Source: Tilletiaria anomala UBC 951
Taxonomy: Eukaryota; Basidiomycota; Exobasidiomycetes; Georgefischeriales; Tilletiariaceae
DNA length: 37,027 nucleotides
Direction of reading: 5' to 3'
NCBI RefSeq assembly: GCF_000711695.1
Contig: NW_013546885.1
Location: 1-37,027 of the forward strand
A model generated the notes under the pieces. The model was not told the origin of the DNA and searched no databases. It saw only the letters and a list, made by a program, of their open reading frames with translations. Below, one piece after another: positions 20,397 through 31,698 of this stretch; the first letter of the stretch is position 1, and each line of letters begins with the position of its first letter. The position numbers and the translations under genes are program-made.

Positions 20397-20845
20397 GAGC
20401 GGTGAATGGTGAAGGAGGCGGGTGCGTTTGTTTGCAAACGTGTACAATCCATCATTGCAAATAATGAAAGACTGACGGACAGAGAGGGATGAAAGCAGCT
20501 TCCTCCCAATTCAGGGGCATCCATCGCACGCATCAGCAGACATTGCGGCACCCTCCTGCAACGACGCAAGCAGGCTTATTCGAGGTATATATATCCGCGA
20601 GGCAGCAAGGCGGCGACAAGGGCTTGACCATCGAGCATCCAGCCCTTTTTTGCTTGAGGGGTTTCTAACGGAGTGGGCCGCTAGAGTAGGGTTGGAATGG
20701 AGGCTGGGTGGCCCCGGCGTCGAGTCGAGTATGCCGTAGTGCCCGAAGGGGGCACCAGCGCGCAGTGTCTGAGTTAACGGAGGACACCAGATCCTATCGT
20801 ATGTAACCCCCTTCATCTACTATAGATGCATCTTCCCTCCTTCCG
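20397..20845. promoter_or_regulatory. Upstream region of the intersectin-like gene
   Basis: About 450 bp between the SEN34 stop and the first in-frame ATG. It contains a TATATATAT run at 20586-20594, about 250 bp upstream of the start, possibly a TATA element. An out-of-frame ATG at 20826 begins an 85-codon frame overlapping the gene start and could act as an upstream ORF if included in the mRNA. No other gene seen. Confidence 0.4.
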
Positions 20846-23800
20846 ATGTACCATCCTACCCTTACACCACGCACAGCTCGGCTTGGCAACAGCATACATA
20901 CACCCTTGTCTGGCCACCCCACCCCCGCCATCGGCGAAATGTATGGCGGAGCAGGCGGCGTCAGCGGCGCTCCCTATGGGGGCCACGCCGGCCCCGGCGG
21001 CGGGTTCCAGCAGCAGCAGCAGCAGGTGCAGCAGATGCAGCAGATGCAGCAACCCGTGCAGACGGGCATGCTGTCGCAGATGACTGGCATGATCCCCCAG
21101 ATGACTGGCATGATCCCCCAGATGACTGGCATACCGATGGGAATTGGAATGGGCATGCGTGGCGGTATTGGGGGCTTTGGAAGCGCTGGAGGACTTGCAC
21201 CGCAACAGACCGGCTACATGAGCGGCCCAGCTCAGCAGAGGCTTGGCGTACCACCCATGGGCATGGGTGGCGGTCTTTCCTCTCGCATTGGTTCCGCCGG
21301 AGGACAAGGCGGCATGCTTCAACCGCAGGTTACCAGCTTCTACGGTGGCGGCGGCGGAGGAGGCGGCGTTATGCCGCAGATGACCGGCATGCCCATCTCT
21401 GACCCACGCCTGCAGCTCATGTCGGCCCAGTTTGCACCAGCGCTCCAGCCCTACTCTGGCGGGTACGCCTCACCGTCCAACATGAACTTCTCACAGCAGT
21501 CTATGCAGCCCGCCACGTTTCAGTCCACCATACAGAACCTCTCGCGGCAGCAGCAGGGCACAAATGAGCCCAAGATTCCCTGGGCGCTCAGCAAGGATGA
21601 GAAGCGCAGCTACGACAAGGTCTTCCGTGCCTGGGACCAAAAGGGTACTGGCTTCCTCGACGGAGACGTCGCTCGAGAGGTCTTTGGGCAGAGTGGTCTC
21701 GACACCGACCGCCTCATGCAGATCTGGCACCTGTCCGACACCAACAACCGCGGCAAGCTCAATCTGGCCGAGTTCCACGTCGCTATGGGTCTCATCTACA
21801 GAGGTGCGTGTTGGATGAAATCTCATCTGCAGCTATCCGTCTAATGTATCTATTTCTCCTCCCTTTGCTTTTGGTGCTGCATGCAGCACTCAACGGCAAC
21901 GACATTCCGCAAGAACTTCCCCCAGAGATGTTGCCAGCGTCCGCCAAGGACCTGAACGACTCCGTCGACTTTCTCAAAGACCTACTCAAGAAAGACTCGT
22001 CCGTTCGCAACGCAACTGCGCTCAACCTCCCCGAATCTGGCACCAACGCCAACGCCGCCTACGTCAAAGTCCGCTCCTTCCACCAGAACCCCATCGACAG
22101 GCAGGGTAACAATTATACCGGCAGTAGCAGCGGAAGCGGCCCGCGCGGTGTAGGTGACGCGGCAGCCTTCAAAAACGATGACACGGACGTCGGCTTGACG
22201 TACAGATCCAGCTCGCGGCACATTGACCGCAAGGCGGTCCGCTACGAGGGCCAGAGCGCTGCGGACGACCTAAGCGAGATGAAGCGGCAGCTTGCCAACA
22301 CGCAAAAGATGCTTGACAGCCAAGCCGGCGACGACGAGGAGGAGCTGGACCAGCGCGAGCTGCAGCGCGAGATGGACGACCTCCGCTACCAGATCCGACG
22401 CGTGCAGGACGACATTGAGTACTACAACCGCCGCCCTGGTCCGCAAAGCTCGGACAACCGCCGCAAGGCGGAGCGCGAGCTGATGCACCTTCAGCACGAG
22501 CGCCTCCCCCAGCTCGAGAAGCGCATCGAGGAGACCGAGCAGCGCAAACGCGCGCGCGAGAGGGAGCAGAGCGACGCGCGCAACCGCAGGAACGAGTTCT
22601 CGTCCGCTGCTGCTGCTACCAACAGTAGCAGCAGCAAGTACGGAAGTGAATTCGAGGCTTTTTCACTTTCTGCCAGCTCTGCGCGTGTCGCGGAGGATCA
22701 CGAGATCAAAAGAACGTATGAGCGCAAAAGCTACAGGGATACCGCTCCGCCGCCTCCGCAGCCACCACCTACGGAGTCAACAGCAGGCGCAGCTACGTCT
22801 GCTTCGGCGCCTCCGCCGCCTCCACTGCCGGCAGCAGCAGCAGCGCCAGCAACGAGCATCAGCACCCCCCCGCCAAACCTGTCGGGCCCGGAGCGCGCCG
22901 CATGGTTGCGCGAGCAGGCGCAGAAAAAGGTACAGGAGCGCATGCGTGCGCTCGGCCTAGGCGCACCGTTGCCCGTGCCCGCTGCCGCCGCCGGTGTCGA
23001 TACGACGGTCGAGGAGCGCCTCAAGATGGAGCGCGCCGAGGCTGAGGCGCGCAGCGCGCAGGCGGACCGCGAGGCGGCTGCGCGCGACGAGGCGCGACGC
23101 GTGCGCCTCGAGGAGCAGAAGCTTGAGCGCGAGAAGCATGCAGTCGCGGTCGTCAAGCAGGAGATCGCCAGCTCTGAGCGCAGCACGCACCAGCCGCCAC
23201 TGGCCTCCAACACCACGCAACACGAGCAGGTTGATGAGGATGAGGAGATGTTGCGCAACCGCGAGGAGGCTATCGCCAAGCAGAAGGCAGAGCGGCTCGC
23301 GCGTATCAAGCGGCTCGAGGAAGAGGAGGAGGAGATCAAGCGGCAGGAAGAGTCGTTCAAGAAGAAACAGGAACTGTTCAAGCAACAGCAGCAGCCTTCT
23401 TCGACTTTCTCTGCGCTGCCCCCGCCCGCTCGCAAGCTGGTCAAGAGTGCTGCACCGCCTGCGCCACCGACAAGGTCCAGGGCCCCACCCACGCTTGCTG
23501 CGCCTGCCGCCCCTGCACCCAGCCTTCCTGCTGGCTCGGCGCCGCCGCCTGGTGCTGGTGGTGGTACCAATCCATTCCATCGCATGCAGGCTGCCGGCAG
23601 CAGCCCCGCAAGTTCTAACGCTGCTTTGCCGACGCTGACTCCAACCGGCGGTGCCGGCAACACTGGCAACAGTACTAACCCTTTCTTGCGCAGTCAGCAG
23701 GCTGGCTCTACTGCTGCCGCCGACACGCCGCACTTCCTGAGCAATGACTTACCTGCCGCTCAGCGCTCCCTCCCGCCCACTGTGGCGTCCTTGCCTGCAA

Positions 23801-25060
23801 GCAGCAGTGCCGGAGTCAATGTCGCCGTTGCCAAGAGTGCCACCGCCCCTGATGACGACTGGGGTGATTCGGACAAGGATGACGACGATGACGACGACGA
23901 TAATGGCCCAGGAAGTAGCACGCGTGCCAAACGCTCGGCACTCGCGCAGCAACTCTTCAGCGGCCTTACACCTACCACAACGGGCAAGTCGACACCGCCT
24001 GCTTCTGCCACCCCCACCCGCAGCGAGACGCCCACTGCGGCTCCGGCTCCGCCAGCTGCGCCAGCGCCACCTGCTGCGCCCGCGGCTCCCGCTGCCCCGC
24101 CTGCAATGGCTGCAGCCCCGGTAGGGACGTCTGCAGATCGCGGGGCGCTCCTTTCGCAGATTCAAGGTGGTCTCAAGCTGAAAAAGACACAGACCGTTGA
24201 CAAGAGCAAAGTTCTCGCTACTGGTAAAGTCCTCAGCGATCTGAGTTCACCTGGGCAGACATTCGTCCCTCCGCCTTCCCCGCCGCCTTCTGCCATGTCT
24301 GTACCTGTGACGCTACCGGCGGAAAGCCCGTCGTCCGATGAGCTTGCTTTCAACCCCAACAGGCAGAGCGTCGACTGGGCGGGTCAGATGGCGCATGACC
24401 AGATCAACGGCAACAAGGCGAGCCAGGCACCTGTCCAGCCGTCTGTCATCGAGGAGGCGGAGGACAGTGGCGAGGAGGGGGGCCCCGAGGATGTGGATGG
24501 TGGCTACAAGTCCTTCAACGGCAATGACCACGGCAATGGAAATGGAAATGCCACGGCTGAGTATGCAGCAGAAGCAGCAGCGCGCGGGGATGAGCTTGAA
24601 GACTATGATCTCACCACATCCTTGCGTGTGCGCGCGCTGTACACCTACGAGGGCCAAAGGGCAGAAGATCTCTCGCTCCAAGAGAACGATGTAATCAATG
24701 CACACCCGGCCAAAGCGGACGACAGCGATTGGTGGTACGGATCTCTGGCGTCCAACCCTGCCAGCAAGGGTCTATTCCCCAAGACATATATCCAAGTGTT
24801 GTCAAATCGTGAGTGCGATAGTCGATTTATCCCTGCACGTTGCACAGACAGACTAATGACCACTTCGTACCGCGTGATCTGCAGTACAACGCGCAAAGGC
24901 TCTGTACGACTATGAGGCAGCCTCACCCGCCGAGACGACGCTCGCGGCGGAGGAGGAAGTGCTGATCGTCGCGCAGGAGGACGAAAACTGGTGGCATGTA
25001 GACCGAGGGAGCAGCGTCCTTCTCGCGCCGGCCACATACCTGGAACTCTTGAGTCAGTGA
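20846..25060 (+). CDS. Intersectin/Pan1-like endocytic scaffold: EH, coiled coil, WH2, two SH3 (short form)
   Basis: Exons 20846-21803, 21887-24808 and 24885-25060 give 1351 aa (1320 if the ATG at 20939 is used). In order: a Gln/Gly/Met-rich N-terminus with repeated (L/I/V/M)xxQxTG motifs; one EH domain (21571-21943; [47 protein letters not shown]); a charged coiled coil (22280-23400, with gaps); Pro/Ala-rich stretches; an acidic patch containing DDDWGD (about 23860); a WH2 actin-binding motif [16 protein letters not shown] (about 24139-24186); SH3-1 ([27 protein letters not shown]) and SH3-2 ([25 protein letters not shown]) spanning an intron. It acts in clathrin endocytosis and actin assembly. 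The combination matches the Cryptococcus intersectin Cin1 as I remember it, more than yeast Pan1, which lacks SH3 domains. Only one EH domain is visible. A donor-like GTCAGT overlaps the stop and could splice on to the DH-PH exons. Confidence 0.88.
21077..21133 (+). repeat. In-frame 21-bp tandem repeat encoding QMTGMIP
   Basis: CAGATGACTGGCATGATCCC recurs at 21077, 21098 and 21119 with a strict 21-bp period (about 2.7 copies). Each unit encodes QMTGMIP and supplies an (M)xxQxTG site, the recognition form of Ark/Prk actin-regulating kinases. Related sites follow at LAPQQTG and VMPQMTG in the same protein. Confidence 0.8.
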
Positions 25061-25220
25061 TCGCTGAATGGAGCTCCACAGTGAATATTTTTGGTCAGGG
25101 CCGGCGCTGAGTATAAATTGCTTTCCTCACATGTGTCTCGAAACAAACAAAACATTATTTTCCGAAATCAATGAAATGGACGAACACCATTCTTCTCTTC
25201 TGCGTTAATTGGCCACTCAG
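25053..25220 (+). other. Candidate alternative intron spanning the stop codon between SH3-2 and the DH-PH module
   Basis: A GTCAGT donor at 25053 (after TTG A, phase 1) and acceptors ACTCAG at 25220 or AACAG at 25235 (both phase 1) would remove the TGA at 25058-25060 and join SH3-2 in frame to the DH-PH exons. Downstream phases then close exactly to the stop at 27422. The 168-nt length is longer than most introns here and the donor is not the local favourite. If retained, the mRNA encodes the EH-SH3 short form. The segment also has a TATAAA at 25114, so an independent promoter is the alternative. Confidence 0.5.
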
Positions 25221-27422
25221 CCTCTACGCAAACAGTCCCGCCTTCCCTTGATTCGAAGCTCGCTGCGGCCCGTGGGACGCCCACGCTCGAATCTTCTACG
25301 GTAGACGACGATGAGAATGACTCGGAGTATTCGGAGACTGGCTGGACATCGAGCGAGGCCGAGAATGACGAGGATGGCGAGGAAGAGTCAGATGAAGCGC
25401 GGCAACAGAGGACGCTAGAGCAAATCCAGGTGCTGCATGCCGCGGGCTTGCTGGTATCTGCTGAAGATTCCAGGCCTGATCCAGACGGTACGGCTGCCAA
25501 GTCAAAGCCAGACGTTCCTGATCGTCTGCTCAAGCGTCGTAAGACGAAGAAAGCAAGACCTGAGCGGCCTCACCGCGGTTCATCCACACGTAGACTCAAA
25601 GCTGCTCCTGAACGGCCTCTACCTCCACCCCCAGCTCCAGCGGAAACATTGGAGGATGCATACGATCGGTACGTGCGGATGTCGCAGGAAGCGGCAAATC
25701 GACATCCCCAAGCCTATGTAGCGATGCCATCGACCCCGTCGCTCAGCTCCCCATCAATCTCGAGTCCGGCTCGTGTCGAGACACCCGACTCACCTGGAGA
25801 GACGCGCAGCCCAGGTCTGCTGCATGCAATCAAGAGCATGTCGCGGCCGCGCTATAGCGCGCCTCCGTCAGAGCGGCGTACGACGCCGACCATCTCTAGC
25901 CCGATCTCTAGCCCGCAGGCGATGAATAGCACGGCGCCAAGTCAAGCTTCAGGCATGATGGGCGAAGAGGCGACCTCGCTGAGTCCGTCGCTGAGTCCAT
26001 CTTTAGGAACAGCAAACGGCGGTGCATCATGGTCGGATCTCGTGGGGGCACCGGCCCTGGATATGATACCTGAGCGCGAGCGCAAGCGCCAAGAAGCGAT
26101 CTTTGAATTCATTCTAACGGAGAACTCGCATGTCCGCGACATGCAGATTATCGTAGAGGTGAGCGTATTCTGTCAAAAGGTCGACATGACAGTGTGAGTA
26201 CCTCCTGACACGCGCGCTTCAGGTCTTCTTCAATTCCATGCAGTCGCTCCTGAGCACGAAAGCGAGCACGGTCATCTTTGCGAATATTGAAGACGTGCTG
26301 CTGGCCGCTGCGTCTTTACTGTCAGATCTTGAAGACCGTCAGCGCGAGAGCAGGCTGTACATCGATCAAATCGGGGATGTCCTCGAAAATCACATGCCGA
26401 ATATGCAAGCCTAGTAAGTCATCTGATTCCGAACTTTGCTTCTGCCGTATCCTGGATCGTCTCACCTTATGCTATTAAAACAGTCTACCGTACTGCGTCA
26501 ACCAATCGTCAGCAGCCGAAATCCTTGCATCAGAGCGTCGACGCGATCCGACTATTGAGCAGCGCCTGCAAAGTTTGCGTGAAATGCACCCGTCGGCGCG
26601 CAAAATGGACCTTTCCAGTTTCCTTTTAATACCCAGTGAGTACCCGCCTACAGTGTGTTCATGGGGAAATTGCAATGGTCTCTTTGACTGACGATTGGCC
26701 CGTCAATAGTGCAAAGAATCACGCGCTACCCGCTACTGCTAGAACACATTTTACGCTACACCGACGCGGATCATGCAGACCACGCAGCCGTTCGAACTGC
26801 TCTGGGCTCTGCGCATGCCATTCTGAATGAAACGAATGAGGCGATCCGAGAACAAGAGACCACGGAAGAATTGAAGCGATTGAGCGAGTGCTTGTTCATC
26901 GGCCAAGCGGTGAGTACTTGTGCCAGCAACTGGATTGATTCAAGGAAAGGTACTGACGACCCTGGCAATCTGTGATGGCAGCGCCTCGATCTGACCAAAC
27001 CGACGCGCTTCATGGGGCCTCGCCGCATCCTCAAATCCGAGTACCTCTCCAAGGCGAAATCGGGGCGCAAGCTGCGGGTCCTCCTGTGCAACGACATGGT
27101 CCTGCTCCTGCTGGCAGGAGCGAGCAGCCACACTCAGACTCTGAGCAACGGCACAGAAAGTGGCAATGCGCAGCTATACCACATGCCATTTTCATTGGAG
27201 GAGATCAGCGTGCGCGAGCTGGTAGGAAAGCTGAGTGGACGGGACGAGAGTGGGTTCACCATCGTGCACCATGCGCGCAGTAGCAGCAGCAGTGCAGCTG
27301 GCGGCAAGTACGAAAAGGTCAGCTTACGCGCCAGCTCTCCGCGTGCTGCAGCTGCTTGGGTCAAGGCACTCGAAGCAGCGCGTGCAGAGGCAATTTCTGC
27401 TACGCAGGTGTTCTTGCAGTGA
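25221..27422 (+). CDS. DH-PH RhoGEF module, probable 3' part of the intersectin-like gene
   Basis: Exons 25221-26158, 26223-26413, 26484-26635, 26710-26909 and 26982-27422. The first exon encodes an acidic, Ser-rich stretch, then RKTKKARPERPHRG, Pro-rich segments and many SP sites. The DH (RhoGEF) domain starts at ERERKRQEAIFEFILTENSH and includes FFNSMQSLL, YLPYCVNQSSA and the signature FLLIPMQRITRYPLLLEHIL, which is split by an intron. The PH domain follows (RILKSEYLSKAKSGRKLRVL, FSLEEISVRELVGKLSG, AAAWVKALEAARAEA). It should activate a Rho-family GTPase. The frame is open from about 25173 but has no ATG until 25679, leaving about 150 well-formed codons before any Met. With the phase-compatible upstream intron this favours translation as the C-terminal half of the preceding scaffold (about 1989 aa in total), matching long intersectin (SH3-DH-PH). 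A separate gene with an unseen first exon remains possible. Confidence 0.85.
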
Positions 27423-27593
27423 GGCCTGCAAGCATCGATAGGTGTGGTTGCACCAGTGCGGATCAGTAGGATGTGTAACGCGTCAGCACAGATATCTGCA
27501 CCATGCAGATGGCGTATTGTAGATGCAATCGCCCAAGAATGCTATTGTCTTGTGCTAGTGATACAAAGAGTGTTCTCTGGTCGAGTCATGGCC

Positions 27594-28411
27594 TTAATCT
27601 TTTCGTGAACGCAATGTTCGCTCGATGACCTTATCCGGGGTGCTGTGAAAATGATCACGGGAACATCAGCGACAAAGTTCGATAGCAAGATCGGTGAGGC
27701 TACAAGCAGTCTGCGCTCGAGTTAGAGACTCACATCACTCGGACGATGGCGCCCAATCCGCTTAGCGCATCGCGCTCTAGCGCGCCGAGCAGCGTCTGCG
27801 ATACAGTCTCGAAGAGATCTTCAGGCTCCAGATCGGGCTCCCATAGGCCCTCTGCCATTCCGAACAATTTGTCGCTGCAAAGAGTGAGAGAGAGAAGAAT
27901 TCTTCAGTCCTCCTGCTCTCCTTGCATTACTTACTCATGCCTCCCTTCGATCTTCCTTGAATAGAAACGACACCCTGACTCACCTGGCAGTCCCGCTGAC
28001 GACGAAGTCCTTTGCAAAGTTGATGCAGCCAATGAGGTCTGTTGCGGCGATGAACGGCTCGTTGGTCTCAGTGTTGATACCCGCGATGACGGGCTCAACA
28101 AAGTACGGCCCAAATCTACGCTCATACAGCGTGCTGCTGACGAGCTTGGCAAACGTCTCGGGTTGGATCGTGCGCTCCTCCTTCATCTTGTACATGTTGA
28201 TCCGATGCCGGAAGGTCTGGCGGAGCGTCTCTGTGTCCGATGCGAGGCCTGGCAGGCCGACGTACGTGTGTGGAGTGATGGAAAACACTTTGTCAAAGTT
28301 GCAAGCGACCGACATGGCCTGCTGGCCCAGTCGCAGGTCGCAGGCAATGGCGACACAATTCTTGCCGACCATCGCGACGACGGAGCCGCCATTGTATTCC
28401 ATGATACTCAT
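27594..28411 (-). CDS. PUP3: 20S proteasome subunit beta-3 (Pup3)
   Basis: A non-catalytic beta subunit of the 20S proteasome core. Exons 27984-28411, 27734-27874 and 27594-27642 give 205 aa, the same length as human PSMB3. The N-terminus MSIMEYNGGSVVAMVGKNCV is nearly the metazoan one and fixes the start at 28411. The body has VAIACDLRLG, YVGLPGLASDTETL, KEERTIQPETFAKLVSSTLY, ERRFGPYFVEPVIAGI, DLIGCINFAKDFVVSGTA, then SDKLFGMAEGLWEPDLEPED and the 16-codon last exon ending TPDKVIERTLRSRKD. As expected for beta-3, there is no propeptide with a catalytic Thr. Introns are 109 and 91 nt. It ends 171 bp from the converging DH-PH exon and diverges from MSP1. Confidence 0.96.
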
Positions 28412-28973
28412 GCTGTGCAAATTGGGTGCGGAGGAAAGACCGCAATCTAGTTGTCGCACTCTGCCGTACTGTCCTTGATCGTATGGCCGAAGGTTGCTCC
28501 CCGCAAAGGATGGTGCCGACAAAGGTCCCAGCATATAATATACACCATGCATTGACGTCGTCCATTCTGGGTTGGGCTCCCATTGAAGGGGTTACATACG
28601 TACACGCGGCGACACGCAAGCGTCGACAGTGTCGTCTGTGAGAACGCATGGGGTTGCACCGAATGTATGACAACCCTACTTTCCAATCCCTCCCAACGTT
28701 TCACACACCGCATTTCATTCGAGGAGCACACGCATCGCATCCATCCTCCCTTGCCTGCTTCCCGCACAGCTCTTCCATTATCGCCCAATCAACTCATCGC
28801 AGGGGTCCAAGGGCGGTAGCAACGGCAGCAGAAGGAGCAACAGCAGGTGGCACTGCCAAGGGTTCAAGTGGACTGTGGAGAGGGCTCGGGGGAGGTGCTG
28901 GATTTTCGCGACACACGCGTGCGTGCATTGAAGGGAGAACAGGCGAACAAGTGCTTCGCGTGTACTAGGCAAG
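28412..28973. promoter_or_regulatory. Shared divergent upstream region of PUP3 and MSP1
   Basis: 562 bp between the two start codons. Partial frames on both strands show no motif. A GGTGGCAC at about 28845 is one or two bases off the yeast proteasome-associated element GGTGGCAAA; I do not call it a site. No other gene seen. Confidence 0.4.
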
Positions 28974-30278
28974 ATGAAGGAGGCATATCGAAAGATCGCC
29001 ACAGATGGTGAGTTTGATCCGCTCGTCAGCCAAGCATGGGCGCTATTTTGCTTTCAGCCTTAGTGAATACTAGTTGTGACTGGCAGGCTGACTCTATTGT
29101 GTCTTTTAGTGGCACTGTTCGCCGCCTCGCAAGTGGCGTTCTACTACGCTTTCAAGTATGTCATGCACAGCTTGGACCCCAACCGGCAAAAACGCATCGA
29201 CTCAAAAAAGGCGGCCGACAGCAAGCTCTCCTCGCTCGGGCTCAGTCCAGCAACCCACCCGCACCTGGCGCAGCTGAGCGAACACGAAGAGCAGATCTCC
29301 TCTGAGCTGATCCTGCCGCGCGATATCACCGAAACCTTCGACAGTATAGGCGGACTTGACGGCATCATCGGTAGCCTGCAAGAGAGCGTCATTGCGCCGC
29401 TCTGCTTTCCAGAGTTATTTTCCAGCTCCAATGGGCTGCTCGGCGCACCCAAGGGTGTCCTGCTGTACGGCCCACCGGGAACAGGCAAGACGATGCTGGC
29501 AAAAGCGCTGGCGAAAGAATCTGGCGCGACATTCATCAACATGCACGTCTCGACTTTGACGAACAAGTGGTTTGGCGAGTCGAACAAGCTCGTATCAGCG
29601 CTCTTCAGCTTGGCGCGCAAGCTACAACCGACGATCATCTTCATTGACGAAATCGATAGCTTCCTCCGCGAGCGAGGCACCGGCGATCACGAGGTGACGG
29701 GGATGATGAAGGCCGAATTCATGACTCTCTGGGACGGTCTTACGAGCGGCTCAGATCGCATCATGGTCCTCGGCGCAACGAACAGGCCGAACGACATCGA
29801 TGCAGCCATCCTGCGTCGCATGCCGAAGCGGTATGCCGTCTCGTTACCCGATCCGCTGCAGCGGCACAAGATCCTCTCCATCATGCTGAAGGGTACCGAT
29901 CTCGACAAGCGCTTCGACCTAGATGAAGTTGTCCGCAGGACAGAGGGCTACAGCGGCAGCGACCTCAAGGAGCTGTGCCGCGCAGCGGCCATGATCCCCG
30001 TGCGCGAGGTCCTGCGCAGCGAGAGCGGCCGCAAGATCGTCGGGCAGGCACAGGCAGCAGCTGGAGGGGGGATAGCAGGAAACGGCGGGCTAGCGTCCAT
30101 ATCACCCGAGAGCCAAAAGGAAATCTTCAAACGACGCCCACTGCGCAACGCAGACTTTTTCGTTAACGATTCAGCAGCGACACCCATGACGGTGCGCATG
30201 CACGTCGCGTCGCCACCGAACAAGCAGCAGGCGAATGGGAACGCGCGTAGGGCTCCGCCGCAAGATGGACTGGATTAA
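28974..30278 (+). CDS. MSP1: Mitochondrial/peroxisomal membrane AAA ATPase Msp1 (ATAD1)
   Basis: Extracts mislocalised tail-anchored proteins from the mitochondrial outer membrane. Exons 28974-29007 (11 codons) and 29110-30278 give 400 aa. The join at residue 12 completes the N-terminal membrane helix (about 12-32, VALFAASQVAFYYAFKYVM). The AAA domain has Walker A GPPGTGKT at 132-139, Walker B IIFIDEID at 187-194, the sensor 1 Asn in LGATNRPNDID and the second region of homology with arginine fingers in AAILRRMPKR. KWFGESNKLVSALFSLARK is the pore-loop region. The C-terminal domain has TEGYSGSDLKELCRAAAMIP. A Gly/Ala/Gln-rich insertion (about 345-360) and a low-complexity tail extend the protein somewhat beyond the yeast enzyme. 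The start is the first ATG that splices in frame. Confidence 0.95.
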
Positions 30279-30508
30279 GGGATGAATGCCCCCCCCCTCT
30301 CCCGGCAAACCCTGTCCATCATGACTGAAGACGATTGGAAGCGATACATAGAGACTTCTTTTTCCGAAGTCCGCATCCCTTCCCCCTTTGTACTCTATGC
30401 AATGTACCTTCTATTCCCATGCCACTCTGCACGTACGCTCTTATACACATGTTGCAAAGGAGGTAGACATGGAGAAGGGACGTAGCGCAACTCCCCTTGA
30501 AAAAACTA

Positions 30509-31698
30509 TTAAACGCGGCAGTTGTCGATGCTGGTGATAAGGATGTCGCTGGCGCCCACTTCTTCAAGCTGGTCCATGACTGTTGCGACTTCGGCACGGA
30601 GGATCATGCTGGACACTGCGCTCCACTCGCCGTCGTCGAGCGGCATGACTGTCGCCGCGCGGCGGCCAGGGGTGATCTTGAGCGCGCGTTCCAGGCCAGC
30701 GCGCTGCATGTTGTACGTGCAGAGGACGTAACGCGACGCAGCAATTACACCGCGGATGCGGGCCGTGATACGCGCGATCAGCGCCACGTTCGAGCGCGGG
30801 TGCGGCGTCGTCGGCTTGATCAACACCGCTTGTGAGGAGAGCAGCGTCGAAATGGCCGTCAGGCCACAGGCGCGCATGGTCTCGCCAGATTCTGCGTACG
30901 CAATTGATTCGCATCCCTCAGTCCAGTCAGCTCAGCTCAAGGAGAAGACACAACACTTGCGTTCTTGGACTCACCGACGAGGTCTACGATTCCATCCGCC
31001 AGACCCAGCGCGCATGCAGCCTCCACGCTCCCGCCGACGTACTCGATCGCTGTCCTCAGCGGCGCGTCGGTCGCCTTCATTTTCCTCTCCGCAAGACGCT
31101 TCTTGGTGGTCTCCTCATCGAGCTTCTTGAAGTATTCACCCGCGAGGAAGTCGAACGAGGTAGCGACTTTGCGCCCGACCAGGTCCTCTTCGTTCCTAAT
31201 GCAGTTTGTGTCAGCGCTGCCTTCTGCACTGGCGGATCGCGCAGCCGGCGATTCTGGGTCAGGGATCTGCACCTGAAGCTTGCATTTGCCGAAACCGAGC
31301 TCGAGGACCTCGCTGATGAGCGAGGAGACGCTTGTCCCCGCCTCTGCTACCATGTCCTGTCCTGTGATGCCGAGGTCGACGTTGCCCTCTCCGACAAAGC
31401 GCGGAATGTCGGCTGCAGGGAGAAAGACGAGAGCTATTGGAAGGTTCTGCACGAGCGCAACATCTAACCGGTGCTGCCTCTTGAACTGGATATCTGCACC
31501 CTGCAGCAGCTCGAGGCATTTCTCGTACAGCCGGCCTACAGCGTGAGACGCAGCGCCAAGTCCCAACAATCACCGAATAAGTCAGTGCTCTGCCATCACT
31601 CCTTGGAAGCTGAGTTACGACTTCAAACGCTCACCCTTCTTTGGGATGGCAAAGAGCAGCCGACCGTTCAGGTTTTCGGCGGACAAAAGATTCGACAT
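30509..31698 (-). CDS. HIS1: ATP phosphoribosyltransferase (His1)
   Basis: Catalyses the first step of histidine synthesis, ATP + PRPP to phosphoribosyl-ATP. Exons 31635-31698, 30975-31535 and 30509-30891 give 335 aa with both joins in phase 1. The N-terminus LNGRLLFAIPKKG joins GRLYEKCLELLQGADIQFKR across the first intron (99 nt). The PRPP-binding and catalytic region reads PAADIPRFVGEGNVDLGITG and the second domain has TSFDFLAGEYF, ADGIVDLVESGETMRACGLT (again across an intron) and NVALIARI. The C-terminal regulatory ACT-like domain (long-form HisG, feedback inhibited by His) ends VGASDILITSIDNCRV. It converges with MSP1 (230-bp gap). Confidence 0.96.

Noticed and set aside
20826-21083. 85-codon plus-strand frame at the start of the intersectin gene as a separate protein
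   Set aside because: It overlaps the supported frame out of phase and is low-complexity Ser/Cys/Arg; at most it could be an upstream ORF.
28843-28852. Rpn4-type proteasome element upstream of PUP3
   Set aside because: GGTGGCAC does not match GGTGGCAAA fully, and Rpn4 control is not established outside ascomycete yeasts.
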